DNA of 64,000 nucleotides from an uncultured Hymenobacter sp. (GTDB taxonomy: Bacteria; Bacteroidota; Bacteroidia; Cytophagales; Hymenobacteraceae). A model generated the notes under the pieces. That model was not told the DNA's origin. It searched no databases and was given only the letters and a program-made list of their open reading frames with translations. Location: positions 62,001 through 126,000 of the forward strand of contig CAJYPK010000050.1 of the NCBI GenBank assembly GCA_913776615.1. Direction: 5' to 3'. The position numbers and the translations under genes were made by a program. Every line of letters starts with the position of its first letter. Position 1 is the first letter of the stretch. Positions 1 to 8,319 of the stretch are shown piece after piece.

Positions 1-915
1 GCCGCCGCCGAACACCGTCACAATCAGGTTCTCGCCTGCCTGGATGCGGGGCCAGATTTCAGCCAGGCCGATGGCAGCCCCCGCGCAACCGGTATTACCC
101 AGCCGCTCAATGTTGTTCACGGCACGGGCTGGATCGAGGCCCAGCTGCTTCACCACGTTGGCCGAGATGCGCAAGTTGGCCTGATGCGGAATCAAATACC
201 CCAATTCGTTTACTTTCAACCCATTCGCATCGAGCAGCTGCTGCGTAATGCGGGCCATGTAAGTGCACGCCTGCTGAAATACGTCGCGGCCGAACGGCAT
301 CACAATACCCTTCTCTACGGGCTTGAGCGTCACGGCTTCATCGGCCTTGCCCATGGGCGCGGCCCCGCCCGTAAGTACTTGCACTACGCGCAGGCTATTG
401 GCCCCCAGCGGCTCTTTGCTGAATAGCAGAGCCGCCGCGCCGTCGCCCCACAAGTGGCCCGCCATGGTGTCTTCCTCGTTGTTGTAGGCGGTGTTGTGCT
501 CGCTTACCACTACCAGCGCCCGGCTGGCTTTGCCTAGGGCAAAGTAGCCTTCCACAATCTCCACGGCGTTGAGCAGTGAGGAACAGGCCGACGAGATACT
601 TACCACCGGGATTTCGTTGATGTTCAACGCCCGCTGTACGGCGTGGGCGGCAGTATAGATGGTATCGTGAGGCGTGTAAGTACCCGCCACAATGAGGTCA
701 ATGCTGGCCGGCGCTATGTCGGGTAGCTCGGCCAGCAGAGCTTGCGTGGCCGCAATCGCCATGGTGTTGGCGTTTTCGCCCGGCCCGGCCTTGCGACGCT
801 CCCGGATGCCGGTGCGCTCGATTATCCAATCGGAGGCCAGACCATTGAGCCGGGTAAAATGTTCGTTCGTAACAACGGCCGCCGGGAGGTAGGCAGCCAC
901 GTGATGCAGGTACAC
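1..915 (-). CDS. fabH: 3-oxoacyl-ACP synthase III family (KAS III), 3' end cut by window edge
   Basis: Condensing enzyme of the FabH family, which joins an acyl-CoA primer to malonyl-ACP at the start of fatty acid (or polyene/secondary) synthesis in the cytoplasm. 305 codons are visible; the reading frame is open to base 1 and ends in the family's FGGG region, so only about ten residues should be missing. The catalytic triad is in place: Cys111 in SISSACSS, His244 in IPHQAN and Asn274 in GNTG, nearly the same numbers as E. coli FabH. That numbering supports the GTG start at 915; the frame has a stop 15 codons upstream and no ATG between. A near-consensus -7 box (GAACTTTG on the minus strand, 947-954) lies about 30 bases upstream. 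The divergent N-terminus (VYLHHVAAYLP) suggests a second KAS III paralogue rather than the main housekeeping FabH; that is inference. Confidence 0.9.
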   Translation of the reverse strand, partial: MYLHHVAAYLPAAVVTNEHFTRLNGLASDWIIERTGIRERRKAGPGENANTMAIAATQALLAELPDIAPASIDLIVAGTYTPHDTIYTAAHAVQRALNINEIPVVSISSACSSLLNAVEIVEGYFALGKASRALVVVSEHNTAYNNEEDTMAGHLWGDGAAALLFSKEPLGANSLRVVQVLTGGAAPMGKADEAVTLKPVEKGIVMPFGRDVFQQACTYMARITQQLLDANGLKVNELGYLIPHQANLRISANVVKQLGLDPARAVNNIERLGNTGCAGAAIGLAEIWPRIQAGENLIVTVFGGG

Positions 916-1111
916 GCAGTAAGTAGTGGGTGAAGAAATATCAGTACAAAGTTCCGGCTAACAACCGGTAGCCTTCGAATAAAAGCTGCAAAAGCCGGAA
1001 TCTTATACGTCGGCGGCGGCCCTGGGCAGGGGCGGGGCACTAGGTCCGGCCTACTGCGCGTTGGCACCGTAGTTGCCTTTCCGACGGGTAAACCGGCTCC
1101 TTCTGATTTTT

Positions 1112-1603
1112 ATGCACCTACGTTTTTTTCGGCTCGGCGGGTTGCTCCCGCTGGCCCTTATCTGGAGCCAGCGCGCTGCGGCTCAGAAATACAACACCGC
1201 GCTGGGCGCCCGGCTGGGGGGTGGCAACTATGGCATCACCTTGCAGCAGCGGGTAGCTTCGCGCGTTACGATCGAAGGCATTGCCGGGCTGCGCGAGCGC
1301 GAGTACAGCGGTACGGTGCTGGGGCAGTACCACTTTGGCATCCTGGGCCCCAGCCTCAACTACTACGTCGGCGCGGGCGGCCACATCGGTCACAATAAGG
1401 ACACGGGCGGCTTCAGCGGCCTCGATGCCTTGGTAGGCGTCGAGTATAAAGTAGCCTTCTTGCCGGTCGTGCTGAGCTTCGACTTCAAGCCCACGCTGGA
1501 ATTTAGCGGCGATGACTACGCTCGCTTTCCGACGGCCTTTTCCATTCGCTACGTGTTGTTTAAGCGCCGGACTAATTTGCTCGACCAGCTTCGGGGGCGG
1601 TAA
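1112..1603 (+). CDS. Small secreted protein, possible outer-membrane beta-barrel
   Basis: Hypothetical protein of 163 residues. The ATG at 1112 gives a clean signal peptide (basic start, hydrophobic core, AAAQ cleavage site near residue 27); the in-frame upstream codon at 1073 would bury it. The mature part alternates polar and hydrophobic residues and is rich in Gly and aromatics (GARLGGGNYGITLQQ, LGQYHFGILGPSLNYYVGAGG), a pattern fitting a small eight-strand porin-like barrel. It ends in basic residues rather than the usual terminal aromatic. No named family recognised. It is followed by a strong bidirectional terminator and converges with tRNA-Phe. Confidence 0.7.
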   Translation: MHLRFFRLGGLLPLALIWSQRAAAQKYNTALGARLGGGNYGITLQQRVASRVTIEGIAGLREREYSGTVLGQYHFGILGPSLNYYVGAGGHIGHNKDTGGFSGLDALVGVEYKVAFLPVVLSFDFKPTLEFSGDDYARFPTAFSIRYVLFKRRTNLLDQLRGR

Positions 1604-1630
1604 GGTTGCCCCCGAGGGATTTCTGCTAAG

Positions 1631-1667
1631 AAAAAAGGCTCCCAGCGCAATGCTAGGAGCCTTTTTT
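1631..1667. terminator. Bidirectional intrinsic terminator between convergent gene and tRNA-Phe
   Basis: A-run, GGCTCC stem (1637-1642), inner AGC/GCT stem, GGAGCC (1656-1661), then a T-run. It reads as a terminator on both strands, serving the secreted-protein gene on the plus strand and the tRNA on the minus strand. Confidence 0.85.
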
Positions 1668-1668
1668 G

Positions 1669-1741
<73 letters not shown>

Positions 1742-1774
1742 TTTTCCGTAGACCGCTGTGGCGGCTTGGGAGCA

Positions 1775-1804
1775 CAAAAGTACGTCCAGAAGCTGACGAA
1801 ACAA
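1775..1804 (-). promoter_or_regulatory. Bacteroidota-type promoter for tRNA-Phe
   Basis: On the minus strand a perfect TAnnTTTG box (TACTTTTG, 1775-1782) lies 18 bases downstream of a TTGT (-33-like, 1801-1804). This is the spacing expected for the Bacteroidota sigma-ABfr consensus. The predicted transcript start leaves a leader of roughly 28 nt before the mature tRNA. Confidence 0.75.
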
Positions 1805-1923
1805 GTCTTTCGGCAAAAAAAATTATAATTCGTAGGAGCTGGAACCAGCCAGCCGCGCAAGATAGTCGTCATGCCTACTAAATTGCGCGCCCATCCCACC
1901 CCGCCGGCTTACCTTTACCGTCT

Positions 1924-3312
1924 ATGCTCCAACCCATCCTTTTCGCACTACTCCTGCTGGCCGCTTTCGGCCTTTTCACTTGGCAGGTTCGTAAAATCAG
2001 GGCTAACATTCTTGTCGGCCGCGACCGTGACATGAGCGGTCACTTCGGCGAGCGCCTCAACAAGACGCTGCTCGTAGCCTTTGGCCAGCAGAAGATGTTC
2101 AAGCGCCTCACGCCCGCCCTGCTGCACCTGGTAGTGTACGTAGGCTTTTTGGTCATCAACATCGAGGTAATTGAAATCATCATCGACGGACTGTTTGGCA
2201 CGCACCGCTTCCTGAGCTTTCTGGGGCCGGTGTACGATGCCCTGATGGCCGTGAATGAGGTGCTGGCGGCGCTCGTTATTGTGGCGGTGGCAGCCTTCTG
2301 GTGGCGGCGCAACCACCACCCGCCGGTGCAGCGCTTCACCGGCCCCGAGCTGCGCATGTGGCCCAAGCTCGACGCCAATATTATCCTCTACATCGAGGTA
2401 GCCCTGATGCTGGCGCTGTTCTTCATGAATTCGGCCGACATCAAGCTGCACCAGCTTGAAGGCAAGGAGTTGCCGGGGACTTTTCCGGTTAGCCAGTTCT
2501 TAGCCAACCTGCTTCCGGCGGGCAGCGAAACCACGCTGCACGTATTGGAGCGGGCGGGCTGGTGGATTCACATCACCGGTATTCTACTGTTTCTCAACTA
2601 TCTGCCTAGCTCCAAGCACTTCCACATCATCATGGCCTTTCCCAATGTGTGGTATTCGCGCTTAGTGCCGCAGGGGCAGTTTTCCAACGTGGACAGCATC
2701 ACCCACGAGGTAAAGGCCATGATGGACCCCAGCTACGAGGTACCCGCCCCGGCTACCAACCCCGACGGCTCGGCGCTGGCTCCCACGCCCTTCGGGGCCA
2801 AAGACGTGGAGGACTTACCCTGGACCGCTCTCCTGAACGCCTACTCCTGCACCGAGTGCGGCCGCTGCACCTCGGTGTGCCCGGCCAACCTCACGGGGAA
2901 GCTGCTCTCGCCGCGTAAAATCATCATGGACACCCGCGACCGGGTAGAGGAAAAATATAATTCGCCGCTCATCTTTCACCCCAACGTGTATGGCCCCGAG
3001 GCCAAGCACGAGCCCGTTACCGACCTGGCCAACGCCACGCTGCTGCGCGGCAAGGTGACGCCCGAGGAGCTATGGGCCTGCACCACCTGCAATGCCTGCG
3101 TGGAAAGCTGCCCGGTCAACATCAACCCGCTCGAAAGCATCGTGGAGATGCGCCGCTTCCTGGTATTGGAAGAATCGGCCGCGCCCAACTCGCTGAACGT
3201 GATGTTTTCCAACATCGAAAACAACGGTGCACCCTGGGCTTTTTCCCCTTCCGACCGCCTCAACTGGGCCGATGACCTTTACGTGGCCGAGAAAGCGCCC
3301 GCCCGGGCGTAA
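1924..3312 (+). CDS. Membrane-bound dicluster 4Fe-4S oxidoreductase subunit (HdrD/FadF-like N-half)
   Basis: 462 residues. The N-terminal half holds about five or six membrane segments (residues 3-20, 58-80, 100-125, 155-170, 215-235), resembling the nitrate reductase gamma / heme-b type domain. A soluble ferredoxin domain follows with two 4Fe-4S motifs: Cys309, 312, 315, 319 (CTECGRCTSVCP) and Cys386, 389, 392, 396 (CTTCNACVESCP). In FadF/EMO-type ETF:menaquinone oxidoreductases this layout continues into CCG domains on the same chain. Here the CCG part is the next gene, 39 bases downstream, so the two products probably form one quinone-linked electron transfer complex. The donor (ETF or another flavoprotein) is inference. 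A TACCTTTA near-consensus -7 box precedes the ATG. Confidence 0.85.
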   Translation: MLQPILFALLLLAAFGLFTWQVRKIRANILVGRDRDMSGHFGERLNKTLLVAFGQQKMFKRLTPALLHLVVYVGFLVINIEVIEIIIDGLFGTHRFLSFLGPVYDALMAVNEVLAALVIVAVAAFWWRRNHHPPVQRFTGPELRMWPKLDANIILYIEVALMLALFFMNSADIKLHQLEGKELPGTFPVSQFLANLLPAGSETTLHVLERAGWWIHITGILLFLNYLPSSKHFHIIMAFPNVWYSRLVPQGQFSNVDSITHEVKAMMDPSYEVPAPATNPDGSALAPTPFGAKDVEDLPWTALLNAYSCTECGRCTSVCPANLTGKLLSPRKIIMDTRDRVEEKYNSPLIFHPNVYGPEAKHEPVTDLANATLLRGKVTPEELWACTTCNACVESCPVNINPLESIVEMRRFLVLEESAAPNSLNVMFSNIENNGAPWAFSPSDRLNWADDLYVAEKAPARA

Positions 3313-3351
3313 ACCGTACTTACTGATTTATAAGCTGCCGTATTTTCCGCA

Positions 3352-4251
3352 ATGACTCCTACTTCTTCCCCCGCCAAGCGCCAGCTCACCGTGCCCACCG
3401 TGGCCGATCTGGCAGCCCAAGGTAAAGCGCCCGAAATCCTATTCTGGGTGGGCTGCGCCGGCGCTTTTGACGACCGCTACAAGCGCGTAACCCGCGCCTT
3501 TGCCCGCATTCTGGAGCACGTGGGTACCAACTACGCGGTGCTGGGCCTCGAAGAAAGCTGTACTGGTGACCCCGCCAAACGGGCAGGCAACGAATTCTTG
3601 TTTCAGATGCAGGCCATGCAGAACATCACGACGATGAACGGCTACGGCATTAAAAAGATCGTGACGGCCTGCCCGCACTGCTTCAATACCATCAAGAATG
3701 AGTATCCGGCGCTGGGTGGTGATTACGAAGTAATTCACCACAGCACGTACTTGCAGCAGCTTATCAACGAAGGCAAGGTAGCCGTGCAGGGCGGCGAGAG
3801 CTATAAGGGCCGCCGCATCACTTTCCACGACTCCTGCTACCTGGGCCGGGCCAACAATATTTACGAGGCTCCCCGCGACGTGCTAGCCGCCCTCGATGCC
3901 GACTTAGTGGAAATGAAGCGCAGCAAAGCCAACGGCCTATGCTGCGGGGCCGGCGGTGCCCAGATGTGGAAGGAGCCCGAGCCCGGCAAGAAGGACATCA
4001 ACATCGAGCGCACCGAGGAAGCGCTGGCTACCCTGAGCGGTCAGGCCGCCGCCCTCGACAACCTGCGCGGCGTCGAAACTGAGCGCACGGCTCCTAGTCA
4101 GCACAGCTTGCAGGGGAGCATCATCGCCGTGAGCTGCCCTTTCTGCATGACGATGATGAGCGACGGCGTCAAAAACAAGGAGCAGGAAAGCGCCGTGCAG
4201 GTGTTTGATCTGGCCGAACTAGTTGCCAGCGCGGAAGGAATCAACGCCTAG
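3352..4251 (+). CDS. CCG-domain iron-sulfur protein, partner of the upstream membrane subunit
   Basis: 299 residues, soluble, with two cysteine-rich CCG-type modules as in HdrB, LutA and GlcF. Module 1 has Cys35, Cys70 and Cys107-x2-Cys110 (ACPHC); its central motif is SCTGD, so it lacks the double cysteine. Module 2 is complete: Cys162 (DSCYLGR), Cys197-Cys198 (LCCGAGG) and Cys262-x2-Cys265 (CPFC). In the family, module 2 can bind a noncubane 4Fe-4S cluster used for heterodisulfide or quinone-linked chemistry. Spacing to the upstream gene indicates one operon. The stop codon TAG lies at the edge of a repeat element, and the final codons are duplicated 76 bases downstream. Confidence 0.88.
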   Translation: MTPTSSPAKRQLTVPTVADLAAQGKAPEILFWVGCAGAFDDRYKRVTRAFARILEHVGTNYAVLGLEESCTGDPAKRAGNEFLFQMQAMQNITTMNGYGIKKIVTACPHCFNTIKNEYPALGGDYEVIHHSTYLQQLINEGKVAVQGGESYKGRRITFHDSCYLGRANNIYEAPRDVLAALDADLVEMKRSKANGLCCGAGGAQMWKEPEPGKKDINIERTEEALATLSGQAAALDNLRGVETERTAPSQHSLQGSIIAVSCPFCMTMMSDGVKNKEQESAVQVFDLAELVASAEGINA

Positions 4252-4388
4252 GACCGCAGATTTAACGGATTTAACGGATTTCGGGGATACGCCCGCCGGC
4301 CGGCGGCGGGCTGGAATCGACGCCTAGGACCGCAGATTCAACGGATTTAACGGATTTCGGGGATATGTCCGCCGGCCGGCGGCGGTGA
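4238..4388 (+). repeat. 76-bp tandem duplication including the end of the upstream CDS
   Basis: Two head-to-tail units with a 76-base offset. Each begins with GAATCRACGCCTAGGACCGC, runs through the AACGGATTT repeats and ends in a GC-rich palindrome. Unit 1 contains the real last codons and TAG of the CCG-protein gene; unit 2 carries a one-base variant copy of them. Confidence 0.9.
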
Positions 4389-4620
4389 GCTGATTAGCTG
4401 ACTAGGTAGGGGCTTGTTTTTGATAATGAAATTTCTGGGACGTTTACTTACTGTTGCGTCGGAATTCGCACTAAGGATACTGGCTCGTCGTTTGTACCAT
4501 TTGCTTTCCGTTGGTTTTTACTTTTGTTGGCAAGCGAGACCTATCCCCAGGTAGTCAGCTCGCCGCCGGCCGGCGAGCATATCCCCGAAATCCGTTAAAT
4601 CCGTTAAATCTGCGGTCCTA
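4251..4620. repeat. Inverted-terminal intergenic element, family 1 (AACGGATTT type), copy A
   Basis: About 370 bases without a gene. The left end has two direct copies of GGACCGCAGATTYAACGG followed by AACGGATTTCGGGGATA and a CCGGCCGG-centred palindrome. The right end (4561-4620) has the same sequence inverted. The core (4389-4560) is AT-richer and holds a TAnnTTTG promoter-like box. The left edge coincides with the upstream TAG and the right edge with the ATG of the next gene. Confidence 0.85.
4500..4526 (+). promoter_or_regulatory. Promoter-like TTTG ... TACTTTTG box inside repeat element
   Basis: A perfect TAnnTTTG match (4519-4526) has a TTTG at 4500-4503, 15 bases upstream, and another at 4491-4494, 24 bases upstream. 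It would drive the 4620 gene with an approximately 87-nt leader made mostly of the inverted repeat copy. Confidence 0.5.
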
Positions 4621-5108
4621 TGTACGTCGCCTTTGACCATCTGCCTCCCCAGGCCCGCGTGTGGATTTACCAGGCCAGCCGCCCGCTGACTGAGGAAGAA
4701 ATAGTATCCCTGCTGCCACGCATAGCTCAATTTGTCGAAGCCTGGACGAGCCACGGCCGCCAGCTGGCGGCTTCGGCGCAGCTGCTGCACAAGCAGTTTT
4801 TGGTTATTGGGCTCGATGAGCAGGTAGCGGGAGCCAGCGGCTGCTCCATTGATGCTTCGGTGCGCTTCGTGCAAGAGTTGGAGCAACTCTTAGGAATACA
4901 GCTGCTTGAGAAGTCGCGCATGGCGTTTCTGACTAACGGCGAACTGCGACTGCTCACGCGCCGTGAGCTGCGCGAAGCCATTGCAGCCGGGCAGATTCAG
5001 GCCGACACCTTGTACTTCAACAACACCTTGACCACCAAAGGACAGCTCGACGGCCAGTGGCCCGCCCCGGCCGGCCAAACCTGGCTGGCTAGCTATTTTA
5101 CCGCCTAG
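4620..5108 (+). CDS. Conserved Bacteroidota protein, often labelled 'ABC transporter ATPase' without basis
   Basis: 162 residues, cytoplasmic, no signal peptide or membrane segment. I recognise the overall pattern (MYVAFDHLPPQARVWIYQ at the start, ASGCSIDASVRF in the middle, TLYFNNTLTTKGQL and WLASYF at the end) as a short protein conserved across Bacteroidota. Databases often name it ABC transporter ATPase, but no Walker A, signature or Walker B motif is present, so the name should not be trusted. Function unknown. The start codon directly abuts the inverted repeat element, which forms the whole 5' leader. Confidence 0.85.
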   Translation: MYVAFDHLPPQARVWIYQASRPLTEEEIVSLLPRIAQFVEAWTSHGRQLAASAQLLHKQFLVIGLDEQVAGASGCSIDASVRFVQELEQLLGIQLLEKSRMAFLTNGELRLLTRRELREAIAAGQIQADTLYFNNTLTTKGQLDGQWPAPAGQTWLASYFTA

Positions 5109-5191
5109 TGCGTACCAAGGGCACTAACCCGCGGGCCGAAACGGTTGTATACTTGCTCAACTAACTACCAGATCCCGCTATTTTCGGCTGC

Positions 5192-7138
5192 ATGGCGCTC
5201 TCCACTCGATACTCGTCCTTAAAACAATTGATGGTAATGGGGGCAGCGGGCTCGGCCCTGCTGCTGAGTGGCTGTGCCTCGTCGGGCAAGCTCAGTAAGG
5301 CCGATAAGCGCTTCATGCAGGGCGAGTACGAGGCAGCTATCCCACTCTACAAAGCGCAGGTTGCCAAGGGTAAGGGCGCCGCCATTGCCAACTTCCGCAT
5401 CGGCGAGGCCTACCGCCTTTCCAACCGGCTCGACCAAGCCGAGCCTTTTTACAAGGCCGCGCTGGATGGCAACGCCCGCATCCCCGATCTCGGCTACCGC
5501 TACGCGCAGGCGCTGAAGGCCAGCGGTAAGTTTGACGAGGCGGCCAGTCAATTTTCAGCCTACGCCCAAAATGGGGCCAACCGCACGCTGGCTGCCCAGG
5601 CCGGCGCGGAAGCCCGCAACGCCACGGCCAGCAAGGCTCTGGCCGGGAGCAGCCCCAATTACACCGTGGCGCCGCTCGACGCGGTAAACTCACCTAACTC
5701 CGATTTTTCCGCGACTCGGATGCCCGGTAGCGGCGAGTTGGTATTCGCTTCCGGGCGCGACGGTAAGCCCTACCCCGGCAACGGTGAGCGCTACACGGCG
5801 CTCTACGCCCAGAAGTTTGACGACGCGGCAGCCATGACCGGCGGCACGGCCCGTAAGCTAGAGCCGCTTTTCAACAACGACAAAGAGCTGCAAGCCAGCG
5901 CCACCTACACCCCCGACGGCAAGACGATGGTCTTCGCCCGCTCGAATGACGGCTCGAAAAAGGGCTACCGTAGCGTGGATCTTTGGATTTCGTACTACCG
6001 CAACGGGGCCTGGACGGAGCCCATCCTGGCTAATATCAACGACCGCACGGCCGATGATTTTGCGCCGGCTTTTGCCCCCGATGGTACCACGCTTTATTTT
6101 GCCTCGGGGCGCCGGGGAGGGCAGGGTGGCAACGACTTGTACAAAGCTACGCTAGGGCCGAATGGTCGCTTTTCGCCGGCCGAAAATCTGGGCGAGGGTA
6201 TTAACTCGGTAGGGAACGACAACTTTCCCGGCGTAGCCCCCAACGGTACGCTGTATTTCTCTTCGGATGGACACCCGGGCTTCGGCAAGCTCGATATTTT
6301 CCAGGTGAAAGGCGGCAAGCCGGTGAATCTGGGGCCGGGCATCAACAGCGCGGCTGATGATTTTGCGCCCTTTTTTACTGGGCCTGGAGTGGGTGTTTTC
6401 TCCTCCAACCGTGATGGCGGGAAGGGCTCGGATGATTTGTATACCTTCAAGCAAAAGGCCCGCAAAACGGTCATTTTCTACGTCGATGGTACGGTGCTGG
6501 AGCGCGACGACAAGACTGGCACTACCACGCCGGTAGCCGGCGAAACGGTGACCATTACGAGCGGCAGCGGTAAGAAAGAAGACGTACGCACCGGTCCTGA
6601 CGGCAAATTCACTACCCGTCTCGATTCGGCCCAGACCTATGGCCTGTTTGCCGACCGCAACGGAGACTTTACCGCTCGCGCCAGCGTGAGTACCGTGGGC
6701 CGCTACCCCAGCCAGGAGCAGCTAGCGCAGCCGCAGAATGAAATTCGCCTGCCGGTAACGCTGACGTTGAATAAAATCATCGTGAACAAGGCCATTGAGG
6801 TAAAAGACATCTTCTACGACTACGACAAGGCCAATATTCGGCCCGACGCCGCCGTGCGCCTCGATACGCTGGTGCAAACCTTGCTTGACAACCCCAAAAT
6901 CAACATCGAGCTGAGCTCGCACACCGACCAGCGCGGTAAGGACGCCTACAACCTGAAGCTGAGTCAGCGCCGCGCCGAGGCGGCCGTGGCTTACATTGTG
7001 AGTAAGGGCGTGAGCCAGAGCCGCATTACCGCTAAGGGCTACGGCGAAACCCGGCCCATCATAAAAGACGCCAAAACGGAAGAAGAATACCAGCGCAACC
7101 GTCGCACCGAGTTCAAAGTGACGCGCATCGACAAGTAG
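5192..7138 (+). CDS. PorE-like OmpA family lipoprotein (TPR, PD40 propeller, CRD, OmpA)
   Basis: 648 residues. A lipoprotein signal peptide ends in LLLSGC, with the lipidated Cys28. Then come TPR-like helices (about 35-130), a PD40/WD40-like beta-propeller (about 160-425, repeats such as DDFAPAFAPDGTTLYFASG and DNFPGVAPNGTLYFSSDG), a carboxypeptidase regulatory-like domain (about 430-515) and a C-terminal OmpA peptidoglycan-binding domain (about 535-648, with FYDYDKANIRP, SSHTDQRG and RRTEFKV). This order matches PorE of the type IX secretion system, which ties the PorK/PorN ring to peptidoglycan. Close paralogues of unknown role also exist, so the T9SS link is inference; no other T9SS gene is in the window. 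Followed by a perfect 23-bp terminator hairpin. Confidence 0.85.
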   Translation: MALSTRYSSLKQLMVMGAAGSALLLSGCASSGKLSKADKRFMQGEYEAAIPLYKAQVAKGKGAAIANFRIGEAYRLSNRLDQAEPFYKAALDGNARIPDLGYRYAQALKASGKFDEAASQFSAYAQNGANRTLAAQAGAEARNATASKALAGSSPNYTVAPLDAVNSPNSDFSATRMPGSGELVFASGRDGKPYPGNGERYTALYAQKFDDAAAMTGGTARKLEPLFNNDKELQASATYTPDGKTMVFARSNDGSKKGYRSVDLWISYYRNGAWTEPILANINDRTADDFAPAFAPDGTTLYFASGRRGGQGGNDLYKATLGPNGRFSPAENLGEGINSVGNDNFPGVAPNGTLYFSSDGHPGFGKLDIFQVKGGKPVNLGPGINSAADDFAPFFTGPGVGVFSSNRDGGKGSDDLYTFKQKARKTVIFYVDGTVLERDDKTGTTTPVAGETVTITSGSGKKEDVRTGPDGKFTTRLDSAQTYGLFADRNGDFTARASVSTVGRYPSQEQLAQPQNEIRLPVTLTLNKIIVNKAIEVKDIFYDYDKANIRPDAAVRLDTLVQTLLDNPKINIELSSHTDQRGKDAYNLKLSQRRAEAAVAYIVSKGVSQSRITAKGYGETRPIIKDAKTEEEYQRNRRTEFKVTRIDK

Positions 7139-7157
7139 ACCAGCCGTTGCCTGAATT

Positions 7158-7210
7158 GCCAGCCCATAAAAAAAGCCTCCGGATTGCGGAGGCTTTTTTT
7201 ATGGGCTGGC
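7158..7210. terminator. Perfect 23-bp hairpin terminator
   Basis: Arms 7158-7180 and 7188-7210 are exact inverse complements, each with a GCCTCC stem next to a run of seven A or T. It sits between the OmpA gene and the downstream ATG at 7273, which shows that the longer in-frame extension back to 7147 is not coding. Confidence 0.9.
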
Positions 7211-7272
7211 ACGAGGTTTGGAAAACAAGTATTCGATCAGGCATCGCTGCCTGGCTTCTTTTTCCGTTCCTT

Positions 7273-8226
7273 ATGAAAGCGCTCCTTACGTATTGTCTGA
7301 CTGGCCTGCTCGCTCTTACCGGCATTCCCCGGAGCCAGGCCGCCGCGCCATCGGTCGTAGTCAATTTCAGCGTTGAGCGAGGACAGGCTTTCAATTTGCT
7401 GCTTGATGGTCAGACTATAGCGCATCCCACGACCCAGCAAGTGCATCTCGACGACGTAACCCCCGGCGCGCACCAGGTAGAAATCAGCTTGGTGACGGCT
7501 CAGCGCAGCCGGGGGCCGCGTGTGCAAGCAACGGTGTGGCTGGAGGAAGGACTGGAAACCAGCTTTGTACTCACCCAGCGCCCGGGCTACGGCTGGCAGC
7601 TACGCCAGGTAGGTACCACCGCCCTGCCGGGTTACGGCTACGCGGATCAGCCTGGCACCTACGGCCAGCCCATTGACCCGGCCGATGGCGGCTCGCCTAC
7701 CGATCCGGGCTACGGTGGCCAGCCCGGCAATACGCCCGCTGGCCCGACTGGCTACCCGCCCACGGCGGGAGCCACGGGCAGTTACCCTACTTATCCGCCA
7801 GCCAGCGGTACGCCGGGCTACCCGCCTGCCGGCAACTACCCACCCGGCGCTGGCTACCCCGCCCCCGGTAACTACCCAGCCCCGGGCAGCTACCCCAGCC
7901 CGGGTAGCTATGCTACTCCCGGCACCTATTTACAACCCCTCAGCCGGCAAGATGCCGCCGATCTGGTACGTACGCTACGGCAATATTCTTTCGACGACAA
8001 GCGCCTGCCGCTGTTCTACCAGGCCGTGGGGCGGACCTACGTGCGAGCCGACGACTTAGCCGCGATGGTACGCACGATGACCTTCTCCGAATCGCAGCAG
8101 AAGGTAGCCGAATTCGGCTACGCCCACCTCGTTGATCCGCAGAACTTTCACCGCGTACTCACTGCACTCACCTTCCCTACCGATGCCAGCCGGGTACTCG
8201 ATCACCTGGGCCTGCCGCGCCAGTAG
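7273..8226 (+). CDS. Secreted DUF4476 protein with Pro/Gly/Tyr-rich linker
   Basis: 317 residues. The ATG at 7273 gives a signal peptide (cleavage near SQAAA); the frame is open further upstream only through the terminator hairpin. An N-terminal beta-rich domain (about 27-125) resembles the small ligand-like domain often paired with DUF4476. A low-complexity linker (about 125-220) follows with repeated GYP, GNYP and GSYP units. The C-terminal DUF4476 helical domain (about 222-315; QDAADLVRTL, FDDKRLPLF, LTFPTDASRVL) closes the chain. Role unknown in the family; exported. Ends before a large bidirectional hairpin. Confidence 0.85.
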   Translation: MKALLTYCLTGLLALTGIPRSQAAAPSVVVNFSVERGQAFNLLLDGQTIAHPTTQQVHLDDVTPGAHQVEISLVTAQRSRGPRVQATVWLEEGLETSFVLTQRPGYGWQLRQVGTTALPGYGYADQPGTYGQPIDPADGGSPTDPGYGGQPGNTPAGPTGYPPTAGATGSYPTYPPASGTPGYPPAGNYPPGAGYPAPGNYPAPGSYPSPGSYATPGTYLQPLSRQDAADLVRTLRQYSFDDKRLPLFYQAVGRTYVRADDLAAMVRTMTFSESQQKVAEFGYAHLVDPQNFHRVLTALTFPTDASRVLDHLGLPRQ

Positions 8227-8237
8227 CGGGCGACATT

Positions 8238-8304
8238 ACAGCTTCAACAAGCAAAAGCCCCGGCCGCCAGATAGGCAGCCGGGGCTTTTGCTTGTTGAAG
8301 CTGT
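8238..8304. terminator. 27-bp bidirectional hairpin terminator between convergent genes
   Basis: Arms 8238-8264 and 8278-8304 are perfect inverse complements around a 13-base loop. AAAAGCCCCGG/CCGGGGCTTTT lies at the inner end. It separates the plus-strand DUF4476 gene from the minus-strand DUF4293 gene. Confidence 0.88.
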
Positions 8305-8319
8305 TAAAAAACTACATTA

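Noticed and set aside
4620-5108. Database-style name 'ABC transporter ATPase'
   Set aside because: No ATP-binding motif of any kind is present in the 162 residues.
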